DNA from: Desulfatiglans anilini DSM 4660
Lineage (GTDB): Bacteria; Desulfobacterota; DSM-4660; Desulfatiglandales; Desulfatiglandaceae
DNA length: 64,000 nucleotides
Direction: 5' to 3'
NCBI RefSeq assembly: GCF_000422285.1
Contig: NZ_AULM01000011.1
Span: forward strand, 1-64,000
In this document: positions 25,093 through 35,093 of the stretch, one piece after another
How the letters are laid out: each line of letters starts with the position of its first letter
Position numbering within the stretch: position 1 is the stretch's first letter
The notes under the pieces: model-generated
What the model was told of the DNA's origin: nothing
Databases searched by the model: none
The model's input: the letters and a program-made list of their open reading frames with translations, nothing else
Made by a program: the position numbers and the translations under genes

Positions 25093-26274
25093 ATGGTCTT
25101 CCCTTTCAGAATATTCCTGACCCTGTTTTCCGCTGTTTTCGTGACCACCATGGGGGCGGGTCTAGTGGCGCCGCTCCTGCCGGTTTACGCCCACGAACTC
25201 GGTGCCGAAGCACTCGAGATCGGCTTGATTTTCGGCTCTTTTTCCCTGACGCGGAGCCTGTTCGTCCCTTATTTCGGCAAGTGGTCGGATCGCCGGGGAC
25301 GCAAGCCCTTCATTGTAATCGGTTTGTTCGGATATTTCCTCGTCTCGCTCGCATTTACGGCTACGGAGGGGGTCTGGTCGCTGATCGCGATCCGGCTTGC
25401 ACAGGGGTTTGCTTCAGCCATGGTGCTGCCGGTGGCCCAGGCCTATGTAGGCGACATGACCCCTTCGGGCTGGGAAGGCCGGATGATGGGCGTGTTCAAT
25501 ATCGCCCTCTACTTCGGTTTGAGCGCAGGCCCGGTGCTCGGCGGAGTGCTGAGGGATTGGGCGGGTATCGATGTGTCTTTTCTCAGCATGGGGGCCCTTG
25601 CCCTGTTCGGGTTCCTGTTGAGCCTGATTCTCCTGCCGCGCGAGAAGAGCAGCCGGACGAAGGAAGCTGCCGCAGCGAAATCAGGGTCCGAGCGTCCGGT
25701 CGGACACGGGTATTCGACCCTTTTGAAGCGTCCGGCGGTGCGCGCGCTTTTCCTGTTCAGGGCGACCTTTACGACCGCGATCGGGATCACCTGGACCTTT
25801 CTGCCGCTCGGCGCCGGGACCCGCCTCGGGCTTTCGAGCTCCGCCATCGGTTTCGTCGTCATGGTGAACGTGCTGGTCGCTGCCCTTTGCCAGGCCCCTA
25901 TGGGATATCTTGCGGACCGGATCAGCAAAGGGCTTATGGTCGGCATAGGCGGGGTCATGGGCGCCGGCGCGATGCTTTTCCTGAGCGAGGCCTCGACTTT
26001 CTGGGGGCTTGTGTTGGCCAACAGCCTCTTCGGTCTGGCCGGCGGGATCGCCTTCCCGCCGGTGATGGCCCTGGGGGTGATCGAAGGCCGTGCGGCCCGG
26101 GCGATGGGGAGCCTGATGGGGCTCCTGGCGTTGGCGCACAGCCTCGGCATGCTTGCGGGGCCCGTATTGGGGGGATTCTTCATCGACTGGTTTTCTTTCG
26201 ATTGGATTTTCAGGGTGGGGGCTGGCATCATCGCCCTTGGAACCCTGATTTTCTGGATGCAATACAAAAGGTGA
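25093..26274 (+). CDS. Major facilitator superfamily transporter
   Basis: This 393-residue protein has twelve predicted helices. The MFS signature between helices 2 and 3 is FGKWSDRRGRKPFIV, and a related motif (GYLADRISKG) follows helix 8. Helix 5 carries GLSAGPVLGG, the antiporter motif C of drug/proton antiporters, so export of a small molecule is likely. The substrate cannot be told. It is followed four bases later by a small conserved-looking gene. Confidence 0.88.
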   Translation: MVFPFRIFLTLFSAVFVTTMGAGLVAPLLPVYAHELGAEALEIGLIFGSFSLTRSLFVPYFGKWSDRRGRKPFIVIGLFGYFLVSLAFTATEGVWSLIAIRLAQGFASAMVLPVAQAYVGDMTPSGWEGRMMGVFNIALYFGLSAGPVLGGVLRDWAGIDVSFLSMGALALFGFLLSLILLPREKSSRTKEAAAAKSGSERPVGHGYSTLLKRPAVRALFLFRATFTTAIGITWTFLPLGAGTRLGLSSSAIGFVVMVNVLVAALCQAPMGYLADRISKGLMVGIGGVMGAGAMLFLSEASTFWGLVLANSLFGLAGGIAFPPVMALGVIEGRAARAMGSLMGLLALAHSLGMLAGPVLGGFFIDWFSFDWIFRVGAGIIALGTLIFWMQYKR

Positions 26275-26278
26275 GCCT

Positions 26279-26512
26279 ATGGAGTCTTATGGCGTCATTG
26301 AGGTCGATCTGTTTTCGGAGGAGGTCGACGACGCGGATCACCCCGAAGCGGTCCGCTTCAGGTTGATGCTGGAGGATGTGGCGGCCGAACACGGCTGTTT
26401 TCTGATCTACTTCGAGGTGGAGAAGGGGACCGTCGAGTTCGCCTTCGACAGCGATGAACTGATGGCCAAGATCTTGAGGATTCTTGAGGATGGCGGACCG
26501 CGTAAGGCTTGA
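26279..26512 (+). CDS. Small acidic protein of unknown function
   Basis: This 77-residue acidic protein has an N-terminal SYGVIEVDLFSEE and a central HGCFLIYFEVEKGTVEFAF that predicts beta strands. It starts four bases after the MFS gene and overlaps the methyltransferase gene by 23 bases, so it is clearly translated within the operon. I do not recognise a family. Confidence 0.7.
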   Translation: MESYGVIEVDLFSEEVDDADHPEAVRFRLMLEDVAAEHGCFLIYFEVEKGTVEFAFDSDELMAKILRILEDGGPRKA

Positions 26513-27248
26513 TCGAGTCGGGATCGTTCTGGTAGAGCCCCACATCCCGGAAAATATCGGTTCGGTCGCCCGCGCCATGCACAATATGGGCCTGTCACGG
26601 TTGACGGTGGTCAACCCCAAGAACTGCGACTTGTCAAGGGTCCTCAAGACCGCCACCGGCCCTTCGATCGATGTGATCGAGGAGATGGACGTCCTGGAGG
26701 ATTTCGGCGAAGCGGTGGGGCCTTTCGAGTTTGTTGTGGGTACGACCGCCCGCACCGGCACGCTGCGTCCGGCTTTGATGGAGCCGCGGGGACTCGCGCA
26801 GTCGCTGATCCCGATTACCTGCGAGAACCGGGTCGCCATTCTGTTTGGGCCCGAGGACAGAGGCCTTTCGAATGAACATCTGCGGCAGTGCCACACCATC
26901 GTCACCATCCCGACCGCCTCGTTTTCCTCGTTGAATCTGGCTCAGGCCGTGATGGTGATCTGCTATGAACTATTCCTGGCTTCCGCCGAGGCCCCGCATG
27001 AGGCTTTGCCCCGCCTGGCCGACCGCTTCGAACTCGAGGGGATGTACGATCACCTCAAGACGGTGTTGACCAAGATCGGCTTCATTGACCGCCAGAATCC
27101 GGAGCACTGGATGATCAATATCCGCCGCTTTCTTTCGCGGATGCCGCTGCGTGCGCGGGATGTCCGGATCATCCGCGGGATCTGCCGCCAGGTGGATTGG
27201 TACACAGGCCAGCACAAGCGGAAGACCGAACGGGCTGATACCGATTGA
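26490..27248 (+). CDS. TrmJ-like SPOUT RNA methyltransferase
   Basis: This is a 252-residue SpoU/TrmH-family (SPOUT) methyltransferase of the TrmJ group, which 2'-O-methylates tRNA position 32. Motif 1 is VEPHIPENIGSVARAMHNMG, motif 2 VAILFGPEDRGLSN and motif 3 IPTASFSSLNLAQAV, which together form the trefoil knot that binds AdoMet. The C-terminal helical extension (residues about 165-245) matches TrmJ. ATG 26490 is preceded by TTGAGG. The exact target nucleotide is inferred. Confidence 0.87.
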   Translation: MADRVRLDRVGIVLVEPHIPENIGSVARAMHNMGLSRLTVVNPKNCDLSRVLKTATGPSIDVIEEMDVLEDFGEAVGPFEFVVGTTARTGTLRPALMEPRGLAQSLIPITCENRVAILFGPEDRGLSNEHLRQCHTIVTIPTASFSSLNLAQAVMVICYELFLASAEAPHEALPRLADRFELEGMYDHLKTVLTKIGFIDRQNPEHWMINIRRFLSRMPLRARDVRIIRGICRQVDWYTGQHKRKTERADTD

Positions 27249-27371
27249 CAAAACGGCGCGGGTCCACTAAATCTCGGTGAGGCGGGTTCTTTCCTGTGCA
27301 AAAGCCTTCTCCAAACCGCCGCAACGCCGCCTGTCTTCGACTTGAACGTGATTCAGCGAAAAGGTGATGGT

Positions 27372-28751
27372 ATGACCTTTGAGAAGAGCATCCTCTGTAT
27401 CGGCGCCGGCTATGTGGGCGGGCCCACCATGGCCGTGATCGCAAATCGCTGCCCCGGCTACCGCGTGACCGTGGTGGACATCGATGCCGAGAAGATTGCG
27501 CAGTGGAATGCGGCCGAGCTGCCCATCTATGAGCCCGGGCTCGATGAGGTGGTCAAAGCGGCGCGGGGCCGCAACCTGTTCTTCAGCACCGATATGCCGA
27601 ACGGCATCCGGGAAGCGGATATCATCTTTGTAAGCGTCAACACACCCACCAAACAGTTCGGGGCGGGTGCGGGCATGGCGGCGGATCTGCAGTACTGGGA
27701 AAAGACGGCGCGCGAGATCATGCGCTATGCGGAATCGCCGAAGATCATCGTCGAAAAAAGCACCCTCCCCGTCAAGACCGCCAAGGCCATGGAGCGGATC
27801 CTCAATACGACTCGGCACCCCGTCCGATTCGATGTCCTTTCGAACCCTGAATTTCTGGCCGAAGGGACGGCGATCAAGGACCTGGAGGACCCGGACAGGG
27901 TTCTCATCGGATCTGCCGAAACGCCGGAGGGGGTCCGAGCCCGGGATGAACTGGTAAGGCTTTATGCCCACTGGGTGCCGCGGGAGCGCATACTCACCTC
28001 CAACGTCTGGAGCAGCGAACTGTCGAAGCTTGTGGCGAATGCCTTTCTGGCCCAGCGGATTTCCTCGATCAACGCCATCAGCGCGCTGTGCGAACGTACC
28101 GATGCGGATGTGGTCGAGGTGGCCGAGGCCGTTGGGATGGACCGGCGCATCGGTCCGAAGTTTTTGAATGCGAGCGTGGGATTCGGCGGCTCCTGCTTCA
28201 AGAAGGACATCCTCAATCTGGTGTATCTGTGCCGTTCATACGGTCTGGAGGAGGTGGCGGATTACTGGCTGGGGGTGCTGCGCATCAATGATTATCAGAA
28301 GGACCGGTTCGTGCTGAATATGCTCAGGGCCATGTTCAACACGCTGGCGGGCAAGCAGGTCACCCTGTTCGGCTTCGCCTTCAAGGCCAACACCGGTGAC
28401 ACCCGGGAAAGCCCCGCCATATTCGTGGCCCGCAAGCTGCTGGAGGAACGCGCGAGACTGGTGATTTCCGACCCGAAGGCGATCCGGCAGGCGCGGCTCG
28501 ATCTGCGGGATGTCGACGGTGATGTCCGATACGAAGAGGATCCCTACGCGGCCGCAGCAGGTTCGGATGCCATCGCGGTCCTGACGGAGTGGGGTCTTTA
28601 TGCGGACCTCGATTACGATCGGATCTTTCGTTCCATGGGAAAGCCCGCGTTCATCTTTGACGGAAGGAATATCCTGGACCATTGCCGCCTTTTCGAGATG
28701 GGCTTCAATGTGTACGCGATCGGCAAGCCGCCGCTCACCCATTTTATCTGA
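27372..28751 (+). CDS. ugd: UDP-glucose 6-dehydrogenase
   Basis: This 459-residue enzyme oxidises UDP-glucose to UDP-glucuronate with two NAD+. The Rossmann start is CIGAGYVGGPTMAVIA, followed by SVNTPTKQFGAGAGMAADL and VEKSTLPVKTA. The catalytic cysteine is C275 in GFGGSCFKKD. The GAGMAADL segment and the length resemble the eukaryotic-type UGDH group rather than the shorter bacterial Ugd. The ATG at 27372 (AAGGTG upstream) is preferred over a TTG ten codons earlier. Its product feeds the UDP-xylose synthase encoded downstream. Confidence 0.94.
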   Translation: MTFEKSILCIGAGYVGGPTMAVIANRCPGYRVTVVDIDAEKIAQWNAAELPIYEPGLDEVVKAARGRNLFFSTDMPNGIREADIIFVSVNTPTKQFGAGAGMAADLQYWEKTAREIMRYAESPKIIVEKSTLPVKTAKAMERILNTTRHPVRFDVLSNPEFLAEGTAIKDLEDPDRVLIGSAETPEGVRARDELVRLYAHWVPRERILTSNVWSSELSKLVANAFLAQRISSINAISALCERTDADVVEVAEAVGMDRRIGPKFLNASVGFGGSCFKKDILNLVYLCRSYGLEEVADYWLGVLRINDYQKDRFVLNMLRAMFNTLAGKQVTLFGFAFKANTGDTRESPAIFVARKLLEERARLVISDPKAIRQARLDLRDVDGDVRYEEDPYAAAAGSDAIAVLTEWGLYADLDYDRIFRSMGKPAFIFDGRNILDHCRLFEMGFNVYAIGKPPLTHFI

Positions 28752-28965
28752 GGTTTTTGCCGGGCAAAGGTCTTTCGGCATCGTACCGGCGTCAGTTCGT
28801 TTCCAAGCCTATGGGGGGCTTTGCCTGTTTTTGAGTGACGCTTTGCGAGAATTCGAACGCCTTTCGTGAAGGGCGGAGACCGGCGGGAAAACACGCGGAA
28901 GAGGATTTTAGCAGGGAAGACCTCTAGAGGCGGGGCCTCAGGCTTGCAGTTGACAGGGAGAATGG

Positions 28966-29925
28966 ATGCGCCACTCGCAGAAAAGAATACTGATTACGGG
29001 CGGGGCCGGTTTCCTGGGTTCCCATCTTTGCGAGCGTCTGATGGCGGAGGGCCATGATGTCCTCTGCCTCGACAATTTTTTCACGGGCTCCAAACGGAAC
29101 GTCGCGCACTTGCTCGGCAGGCCCAATTTCGAACTGCTCCGCCACGATCTCGTGCAGCCCATCCTGCTCGAAGTGGACGAGATCTACAACCTCGCCTGTC
29201 CGGCTTCCCCGGTTCACTATCAGTACAATCCTGTCAAAACGGTCAAGACAAGCGTGATGGGCGCTATCAACATGCTCGGATTGGCCAAGCGCGTCAAGGC
29301 GAAGATCCTGCAGGCATCCACGAGCGAGGTGTACGGAGACCCGCAGGAGCATCCGCAGCACGAGACGTATTGGGGGCATGTGAATCCCATCGGGCGGCGG
29401 GCCTGTTACGACGAGGGCAAGCGGTGCGCCGAAACCCTCTTTTTCGACTACCATCGGCAGAACGGCGTCAACATACGTGTGGCAAGGATCTTCAATACCT
29501 ACGGCCCTCGAATGCACCCCAACGACGGCCGCGTCGTCAGCAATTTCATCGTCCAGGCCTTGAGCGGGAAGCCTATCACCCTGTATGGAGATGGACTGCA
29601 GACCCGTTCGTTCTGCTTCGTGGACGATCTGATCGAGGGGTTGATGCGCCTGATGGCCGCGCCCGATGATCTGACCGGGCCGGTGAACCTCGGGAATCCA
29701 GACGAGTTTTCGATCAGGGAACTCGCCGAGCAAATCGTCCGCCTGACCGGAAGTTCGTCAACGTTCGTTTACGAACCGCGGCCCTCCGATGACCCTTTGC
29801 AGCGGCGGCCGGACATCAGACTGGCGATGGAACGCCTTGGATGGCGCCCGAGGACCCAACTCGGGGAAGGTTTGTCCAGGACCATCCGCTATTTCAGGGA
29901 GACCGTATCGGAATCGAATGGATGA
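28966..29925 (+). CDS. UDP-glucuronate decarboxylase (UDP-xylose synthase)
   Basis: This is a 319-residue extended short-chain dehydrogenase. The NAD motif is [23 protein letters not shown] follows, and the catalytic triad includes S of ASTSEVYGD and YDEGK. Family-typical [27 protein letters not shown] and [13 protein letters not shown] mark it as UXS, which decarboxylates UDP-glucuronate to UDP-xylose. It follows ugd after about 215 bases on the same strand, so the two genes give a two-step route from UDP-glucose to UDP-xylose for surface polysaccharide. Confidence 0.93.
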   Translation: MRHSQKRILITGGAGFLGSHLCERLMAEGHDVLCLDNFFTGSKRNVAHLLGRPNFELLRHDLVQPILLEVDEIYNLACPASPVHYQYNPVKTVKTSVMGAINMLGLAKRVKAKILQASTSEVYGDPQEHPQHETYWGHVNPIGRRACYDEGKRCAETLFFDYHRQNGVNIRVARIFNTYGPRMHPNDGRVVSNFIVQALSGKPITLYGDGLQTRSFCFVDDLIEGLMRLMAAPDDLTGPVNLGNPDEFSIRELAEQIVRLTGSSSTFVYEPRPSDDPLQRRPDIRLAMERLGWRPRTQLGEGLSRTIRYFRETVSESNG

Positions 29926-29986
29926 ACCTTCTGATTTCTCTGCAAAAGTAACGGTAAACGCCGCGGGTTGATCATGCCCGAAAAAA

Positions 29987-30014
29987 ACCAGCCGCTCAAA
30001 GAGCGGCTGGTTTT
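29987..30014. terminator. Bidirectional terminator after uxs
   Basis: A perfect 12-bp stem AACCAGCCGCTC-AAA-GAGCGGCTGGTT has a run of A on its left and TTTT on its right. It can end uxs transcripts from the left and the NtrC-type regulator transcript from the right. The rest of the gap to 30258 is AT-rich and shows nothing else. Confidence 0.88.
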
Positions 30015-30258
30015 CAGGAGGAAAGAGTGATTTTTGATATTTATAATCTGCAATATGCTTGCCAAACTATCCCCGAGATCCGAAAAAATTAGCAATATAT
30101 TGAAATTATTATATTATTCTGTTGCGCACCTTGTCCCCTCGCCCTCAGCAAAAGGCGTGAAAGGTACAAAATTTTGTACTCGGTTTTGGGCTTCTGGAGT
30201 TTTTGTCGCGTAATGGATCAATAATACAAGATAAATTTCAGTACAAGATTTTGAACTG

Positions 30259-31623
30259 TTATAGGGATATCTGGTATTTCTTCATCTTGTGCTGGATCAG
30301 ACTCTTGGTAATCCCGAGCATTTTTGCGGCGTGGGACTGAACGTTTCCGCACCGCTCCAGTGCACGCCGGATCATTTTTTCTTCAATGGTTTCGAGGGCC
30401 TCCGTAAGAGAGGTGTTTGGTGGTATGAAGCGGTCTATATCGAGTTCGGTCTCGGCCTCCACCATCTCCTGCGGCAGGTCGTCCAAGATGATCAACCGTC
30501 CCGGGTTCAGGATCACCGCCCGTTCGATCACGTTTTCGAGCTGCCGGACATTCCCGGGCCATGAGTACGTGTAAAAGATCTTCCAGACCTCCGGGCTCAG
30601 CTCCACGGGTTTCTCGGATGCGTTTTCGCGATATTTTTCAATAAAATGCTTTACCAGCAGCGGGATGTCGTCAAGCCTTTCTCTGAGCGGGGGCACCTCG
30701 ATGTTGATGACATTCAGCCGGTAGAAAAGATCTTCCCTGAAGATGCCCTCCGCAACGTCGTCTTTGATATTCCGGTTCGAGGCGGAAATCACCCGCACAT
30801 CCACCTTGATGGTTTTGGTTCCGCCGACCCGTTCGAATTCCATCTCCTGCAGGACCCGCAGGAGCTTTACCTGAAGGGAGGCCGGCATATCACCCACCTC
30901 GTCGAGGAAGAGGGTCCCGCCGTCGGCAACCTCGAACCGTCCTTTGCGCATGGCGACGGCCCCGGTAAAGGCGCCTTTTTCATGGCCGAACAGTTCGCTT
31001 TCAAGCAGCGTTTCCGTTAGGGCGCCGCAGTTGATCGAGACGAAAGGGAGATCTTTTCGCGGGCTTCCATAGTGAATGGCCTTGGCGATCAACTCCTTGC
31101 CGGTTCCGGAGGGTCCGCTGATCAACACGGATGCCCTGGAATGCGAGACCTTTTCGATCAGGTCATAGACCTTGAGCATAACCTTGCTCTTGCCGATGAT
31201 ATTTCCGTAGCGGAAGCGGTCTGACAGGGCTTTCGTGAGAAACCGGTTCTGCTTGATGAGCCGATGGTTTTCGAGGGCCTTCTTGACGGTCAGTTTGAGC
31301 TGTTCGTTCTCGAATGGCTTCGTGATATAATCATAAGCTTGTTTTTTCATGGCCTCCACGGCCATTTCGATCGTCCCGTAGGCCGTCATCATGATCACGG
31401 GGAGGTCAGGCTGAATCTTTTTGGCCGCTTCGAGGAGTTCCATGCCGCTCATCCCCGGCATCTTCATGTCGGTGACCAGGAGATCCAGATCGGATTCCTC
31501 GATCAGCCGGACGGCATCGAATCCATTTTGGGCCGTGATGATTTCGTAGCCTTCGGAGGCCAGCAAGGCCTCCATGACGACCAGATAATTCTTTTCGTCA
31601 TCGACGATCAGAATGGTTTGCAT
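30259..31623 (-). CDS. Sigma-54-dependent response regulator, NtrC family
   Basis: This 454-residue regulator has a receiver domain (1-120, phospho-acceptor D52 in VTDMKMP), an AAA+ domain (about 140-380) with Walker [10 protein letters not shown], an intact sigma-54 contact loop GAFTGA near residue 215 and Walker [12 protein letters not shown], and a Fis-type helix-turn-helix at the end ([20 protein letters not shown]). It acts on sigma-54 promoters when phosphorylated. The kinase gene 34 bases upstream is its partner. The layout resembles ZraR/HydG-type pairs; target genes are not evident nearby. Confidence 0.93.
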   Translation of the reverse strand: MQTILIVDDEKNYLVVMEALLASEGYEIITAQNGFDAVRLIEESDLDLLVTDMKMPGMSGMELLEAAKKIQPDLPVIMMTAYGTIEMAVEAMKKQAYDYITKPFENEQLKLTVKKALENHRLIKQNRFLTKALSDRFRYGNIIGKSKVMLKVYDLIEKVSHSRASVLISGPSGTGKELIAKAIHYGSPRKDLPFVSINCGALTETLLESELFGHEKGAFTGAVAMRKGRFEVADGGTLFLDEVGDMPASLQVKLLRVLQEMEFERVGGTKTIKVDVRVISASNRNIKDDVAEGIFREDLFYRLNVINIEVPPLRERLDDIPLLVKHFIEKYRENASEKPVELSPEVWKIFYTYSWPGNVRQLENVIERAVILNPGRLIILDDLPQEMVEAETELDIDRFIPPNTSLTEALETIEEKMIRRALERCGNVQSHAAKMLGITKSLIQHKMKKYQISL

Positions 31624-31657
31624 GAGAATAAACCCTTTCGCTTTTTCCCGTTCATGT

Positions 31658-33244
31658 TCACAGGGGCTCCCTGGGCAGTCTGATGGTTACGCGGGTGCCG
31701 CTCCCCTCCTTGCTTTCGATCGCGATGGTTCCCTGGTGCCCCTCGATGATGTTTCGCACAATGGAGAGTCCGAGCCCGGAGCCCCGGTCCTTGCAGGTGA
31801 AAAACGGGTCGAAGATGCGGGCCAGGTTCTCTTCGCTGATCCCGCAGCCGGTGTCCTCGATGTCGAGGCGGTAGTAGCCGTCTTCGACGCCAGCATGGAC
31901 CCGCATCTCCCCCCCTTGTTCCATGGCCTGGACGGCATTGATGAAGATGTTCAAAAAGGCCCTGTAGAGCAGGTCAGAGTCGGCCTTGAGCGGCAAGGCC
32001 CGGCCGTCCAGATCGTGTTGCACACGGATGCCGTGTTTCTCGAATTCGGGCGACAGGAAGACCAGGTTTTTGCGGAGGATGTCTTCGAGTTGAATTTCAC
32101 GGAGCCTGGGGGTCTGGGGGCGTGCAAAATCCAAGAACTCCGTGACGATATTGTTGAGACGGCTGGACTCCTCCACGATGACACCGCAAAGCATCTTTTG
32201 ATGCTCACGGATCTCGGGCATGCCGCCCAGAAACTCCGCTGTGCTGCGGATGATGCCCAGGGGATTTCGGATCTCGTGGGAGACCCCCGCGACCATCTGG
32301 CCGAGGGCGGCCAACCGTTCGGCCTGGTTCAACTGGGACTCCAGTTCACGCTGCTGGCGCGTCCGCTCCTGGAGGATGTTCTCCGCCTTGCGTACGATCA
32401 GCAGCAGCACGACGAAGATCAACCCCATAATCAGGATCGAGAGACCGAACACCAGGTACTGAAACCGCACGATAGACTCGTATTCCTCCGACAGGTCCTG
32501 GATCAGCTCGAAAACGCCGAGAACGTACCCCTTGTCGCCGGTGAACGGGTCCGCGCCCCGGAAAGGGATGTAGGTTCGAAGCTTTTTTTCTCCACCGAAG
32601 ATCTCGATTCCGAGACCCCACAGGTCGTCTCCTTCTGAAATCAGCCCCGATGTGGTTTCACCGAGGACGGCCCTTTGGTAGCCGAGGCTTTCATGGGCCT
32701 TTTTCCCCAGGAGGCGTGTGTCGGTGCTGTAGGCGATCACCCCTTTGCCTATGTCGTAGATGTTGACGAGATCGATCTTGAAGCTGTGGATGGTATTGCG
32801 GACGATCCGGTCCATCCACTCATTCTGTTTTTGCTCCCTGAGCCGAATCATCCCATAGCGGCCTGTCACCGGGAGAACGAAATTCTGGAATACCTGGTGA
32901 TCCAGATTCTGCCCCAACAGCCGTGCGTAGTTCTCGTAGCTTTGCATCAAAATGTCCTTGGCCTGCCGCGAGATGACCACCGATAAGGGGAAGCTGAAAA
33001 GCATCAGGACGACGAAGCTGGCGTAGGCGAAGAATTTGACGAGCCTGAACTGCTGCCCGGCGGCCGGGGCACCGGGACGGTCGGGCGCTGATTTTTCTTG
33101 ACGGGCGTCCGGTGTGCCCGAGGCGTGGTTCGTGGCGTCGTGTGTGTTTCGTGGCTTCAGAGAGGGCGCTCCTGCTGAGAGATGGTTTTTACAAACGCAT
33201 AAATAAAATATATTAAAAGGAAAAATGGGGCGGGTCAACCGCAT
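31658..33244 (-). CDS. Membrane sensor histidine kinase
   Basis: This is a kinase of up to 528 residues. Two membrane helices (around residues 68-90 and 260-285) frame a periplasmic sensor of about 170 residues. A coiled coil, the H-box GVSHEIRNPLG and an ATPase domain with N-box IFINAVQAM and GSGLGLSIVRNI follow. The architecture matches ZraS/HydH-type partners of sigma-54 regulators. The start is unclear: ATG 33244 has no ribosome site, whereas AGCAGGAGC precedes a CTG codon about 28 codons in. The first 60 residues look poorly ordered, so a shorter protein is likely. Confidence 0.88.
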   Translation of the reverse strand: MRLTRPIFPFNIFYLCVCKNHLSAGAPSLKPRNTHDATNHASGTPDARQEKSAPDRPGAPAAGQQFRLVKFFAYASFVVLMLFSFPLSVVISRQAKDILMQSYENYARLLGQNLDHQVFQNFVLPVTGRYGMIRLREQKQNEWMDRIVRNTIHSFKIDLVNIYDIGKGVIAYSTDTRLLGKKAHESLGYQRAVLGETTSGLISEGDDLWGLGIEIFGGEKKLRTYIPFRGADPFTGDKGYVLGVFELIQDLSEEYESIVRFQYLVFGLSILIMGLIFVVLLLIVRKAENILQERTRQQRELESQLNQAERLAALGQMVAGVSHEIRNPLGIIRSTAEFLGGMPEIREHQKMLCGVIVEESSRLNNIVTEFLDFARPQTPRLREIQLEDILRKNLVFLSPEFEKHGIRVQHDLDGRALPLKADSDLLYRAFLNIFINAVQAMEQGGEMRVHAGVEDGYYRLDIEDTGCGISEENLARIFDPFFTCKDRGSGLGLSIVRNIIEGHQGTIAIESKEGSGTRVTIRLPREPL

Positions 33245-33279
33245 ATGATTTGAGATCCAGTGGGATCGATGCTAGACTT

Positions 33280-33495
33280 GTTTCCATCCGGAAAGGGTCT
33301 TATTGGTCAATCTCGGGGTTGATCCGCACGGTTGCTTTTCCGGCGACGTGCAGGTCGCCTCTGCGGAAACGATTGACCTCCTTGATATTGTAAAAATAGG
33401 GACCCACTCCGCAGGGGTGGGACTGAGCACCCGGAGGGTGTGAAGAAATGTCCTCGTTCCCGGATCGACAGGAGAGCCGTGTCCATCCGGGAACG
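33280..33495 (+). repeat. Dispersed composite repeat, copy R3
   Basis: It begins with GTTTCCATCCGGAAA (33280-33294), then shows GGTCAATCTCGGGGTTGATC, GGCGACGTGCAGGTCGCC, CTCCTTGATAT and a single G-rich module (CCGCAGGGGTGGGACTGAGC). The right end has diverged into an 11-bp perfect inverted repeat, CGTTCCCGGAT at 33455-33465 and ATCCGGGAACG at 33485-33495. The 590-base gap from 33245 to 33835 holds no other supported feature. Confidence 0.83.
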
Positions 33496-33835
33496 ATCCA
33501 TTTATCAGCGGATGCGCCGGTTCGGTGTGATCTCTTCGGGCGGATTCAATGGGGGCCGATTTTTGTGGGTTGCCGCTGTGTCGCTCCAGCGGGACTTTAT
33601 GAGATCGCGGCGTTGATCAAATGAACGTCGAGATGCGCACACGGTTCACAGGCCTGGGTGTTGGACCCGTTGCCCTGGCGGAGGCTTGAAAAGGCGACGG
33701 GAGGCGCGCCCTGCGGGAACCGGAGCAGATCGTTCAATAGGCGGGTGCAGCAGATGGTTCAGGTGGGGGTCGAGATTGGGGGTATTTGAGAAGAGTGCAA
33801 CGGGGTCGCATGAAAGGCTTCAGGACCTGCCTTTC

Positions 33836-35092
33836 ATGCTTTACGCGGATGCATCGGGCAATATCTACGAACACCCTTATCTCCGGATGGTCGGCTTCTC
33901 AGGCCAAGGCCCCTACCCGCTCGAGGCGGAAGCCCTTACCGAAATGCCCGAATTCAGCAAATTGTTCTTTATCCCGGGCTGCCCTCCCATAGGGCTCGAC
34001 CCGGAGACAGGCCGAACGGAACTCGTTCTGGAGGAGGAAACAGCCATGGGCCTGGAGCCCGTCTGCGCCGTGGCCGTTTTTCTGGAACCGGGCTGGGTCC
34101 GCAGCCACCTGCCTGCGGCGGACTATCGCAGCAAGGATTACACCCTGCCGATGTGGGCCTATACGGCGGTGGGCTCTCTGGAGGACCGGTACTGGGCGGC
34201 CGGTTTCCAGATCGAGTACAATCACAAATGGGATCCCCGCTACTACGACGATGACGATCTGCTGCCGGCTGTCAAGACGTACCGCCGGGAGCACGGCCTA
34301 GGGCCTCTCGCGCGGCATCTCGTCCAGTGCGCCACCAAGAATCACTGTTTTGCCGCCAAGAACCTCTTCCTCGGCCGATGGGAGGCCCCGCTGCCGGTGA
34401 GCCGCTCATGCAATGCCGCCTGCCTCGGGTGTCTTTCTTTTCAGCCGGAGGGGTTTACCGAGGCCTCGCACGAGCGGCTTTCCTTCAGGCCGGATCCGGC
34501 CGAAGTCGTCGCGCTCGCTGTGCGGCACCTGCAGGCGGCGCGCGAGGCGATCATGAGTTTTGGGCAGGGGTGCGAAGGGGAGCCCTTGACGGAATACCGC
34601 CTGATGGGTGAGAGCATCGTTCAAATCCGCCGGCTGACGGGGAAGGGGACGATCAACCTGAATACGAACGGGAGCTGGCCTGAGCGGGTGCGTCACGTGA
34701 TCGGCTGCGGCCTGGATTCGATTCGCATCAGCCTGAACAGCGCGCGGGCGGATTTCTACGAGGCCTATTACCGCCCGAAGGGCTACAGGTTCGCCGACGT
34801 GGTTGAAAGCATCCGCCTCTCCCGCGCCGCCGGGCTCTACACGATGATCAACTATCTGGTCTTTCCGGGCATCACCGATCAGGAGGCGGAGTTGGAGGCC
34901 TTGGAGGAAATGGTGCGGGCGACGGATCTGAACTTCATCCACCTGAAGAACCTCTGCATCGATCCGCAGCAATACCTCGCGCACATGCCCCTTTCGTCTT
35001 CCCCCGCCATGGGGATGCGCGTGTTTGTCGGCCGCCTGCGGCAGGATCTGCCGCAGGTCCAGCTCGGTTACTTCAACCAGCCCGTCCGGTGA
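33836..35092 (+). CDS. Radical SAM protein of unknown function
   Basis: This protein of about 418 residues has the radical SAM cluster motif CNAACLGC in its middle, after an N-terminal region of about 200 residues that is not part of the core barrel. FGQGCEGEPL matches the GGE-like AdoMet motif, and INLNTNGSW and SIRISLNSARADFY are typical of the barrel. No SPASM cysteines are seen. The substrate is unknown. The start is uncertain; ATG 33836 is the first that gives a well-folded-looking N terminus, with no strong ribosome site. Its stop is one base from the stop of the convergent purD gene. Confidence 0.8.
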   Translation: MLYADASGNIYEHPYLRMVGFSGQGPYPLEAEALTEMPEFSKLFFIPGCPPIGLDPETGRTELVLEEETAMGLEPVCAVAVFLEPGWVRSHLPAADYRSKDYTLPMWAYTAVGSLEDRYWAAGFQIEYNHKWDPRYYDDDDLLPAVKTYRREHGLGPLARHLVQCATKNHCFAAKNLFLGRWEAPLPVSRSCNAACLGCLSFQPEGFTEASHERLSFRPDPAEVVALAVRHLQAAREAIMSFGQGCEGEPLTEYRLMGESIVQIRRLTGKGTINLNTNGSWPERVRHVIGCGLDSIRISLNSARADFYEAYYRPKGYRFADVVESIRLSRAAGLYTMINYLVFPGITDQEAELEALEEMVRATDLNFIHLKNLCIDPQQYLAHMPLSSSPAMGMRVFVGRLRQDLPQVQLGYFNQPVR

Positions 35093-35093
35093 T

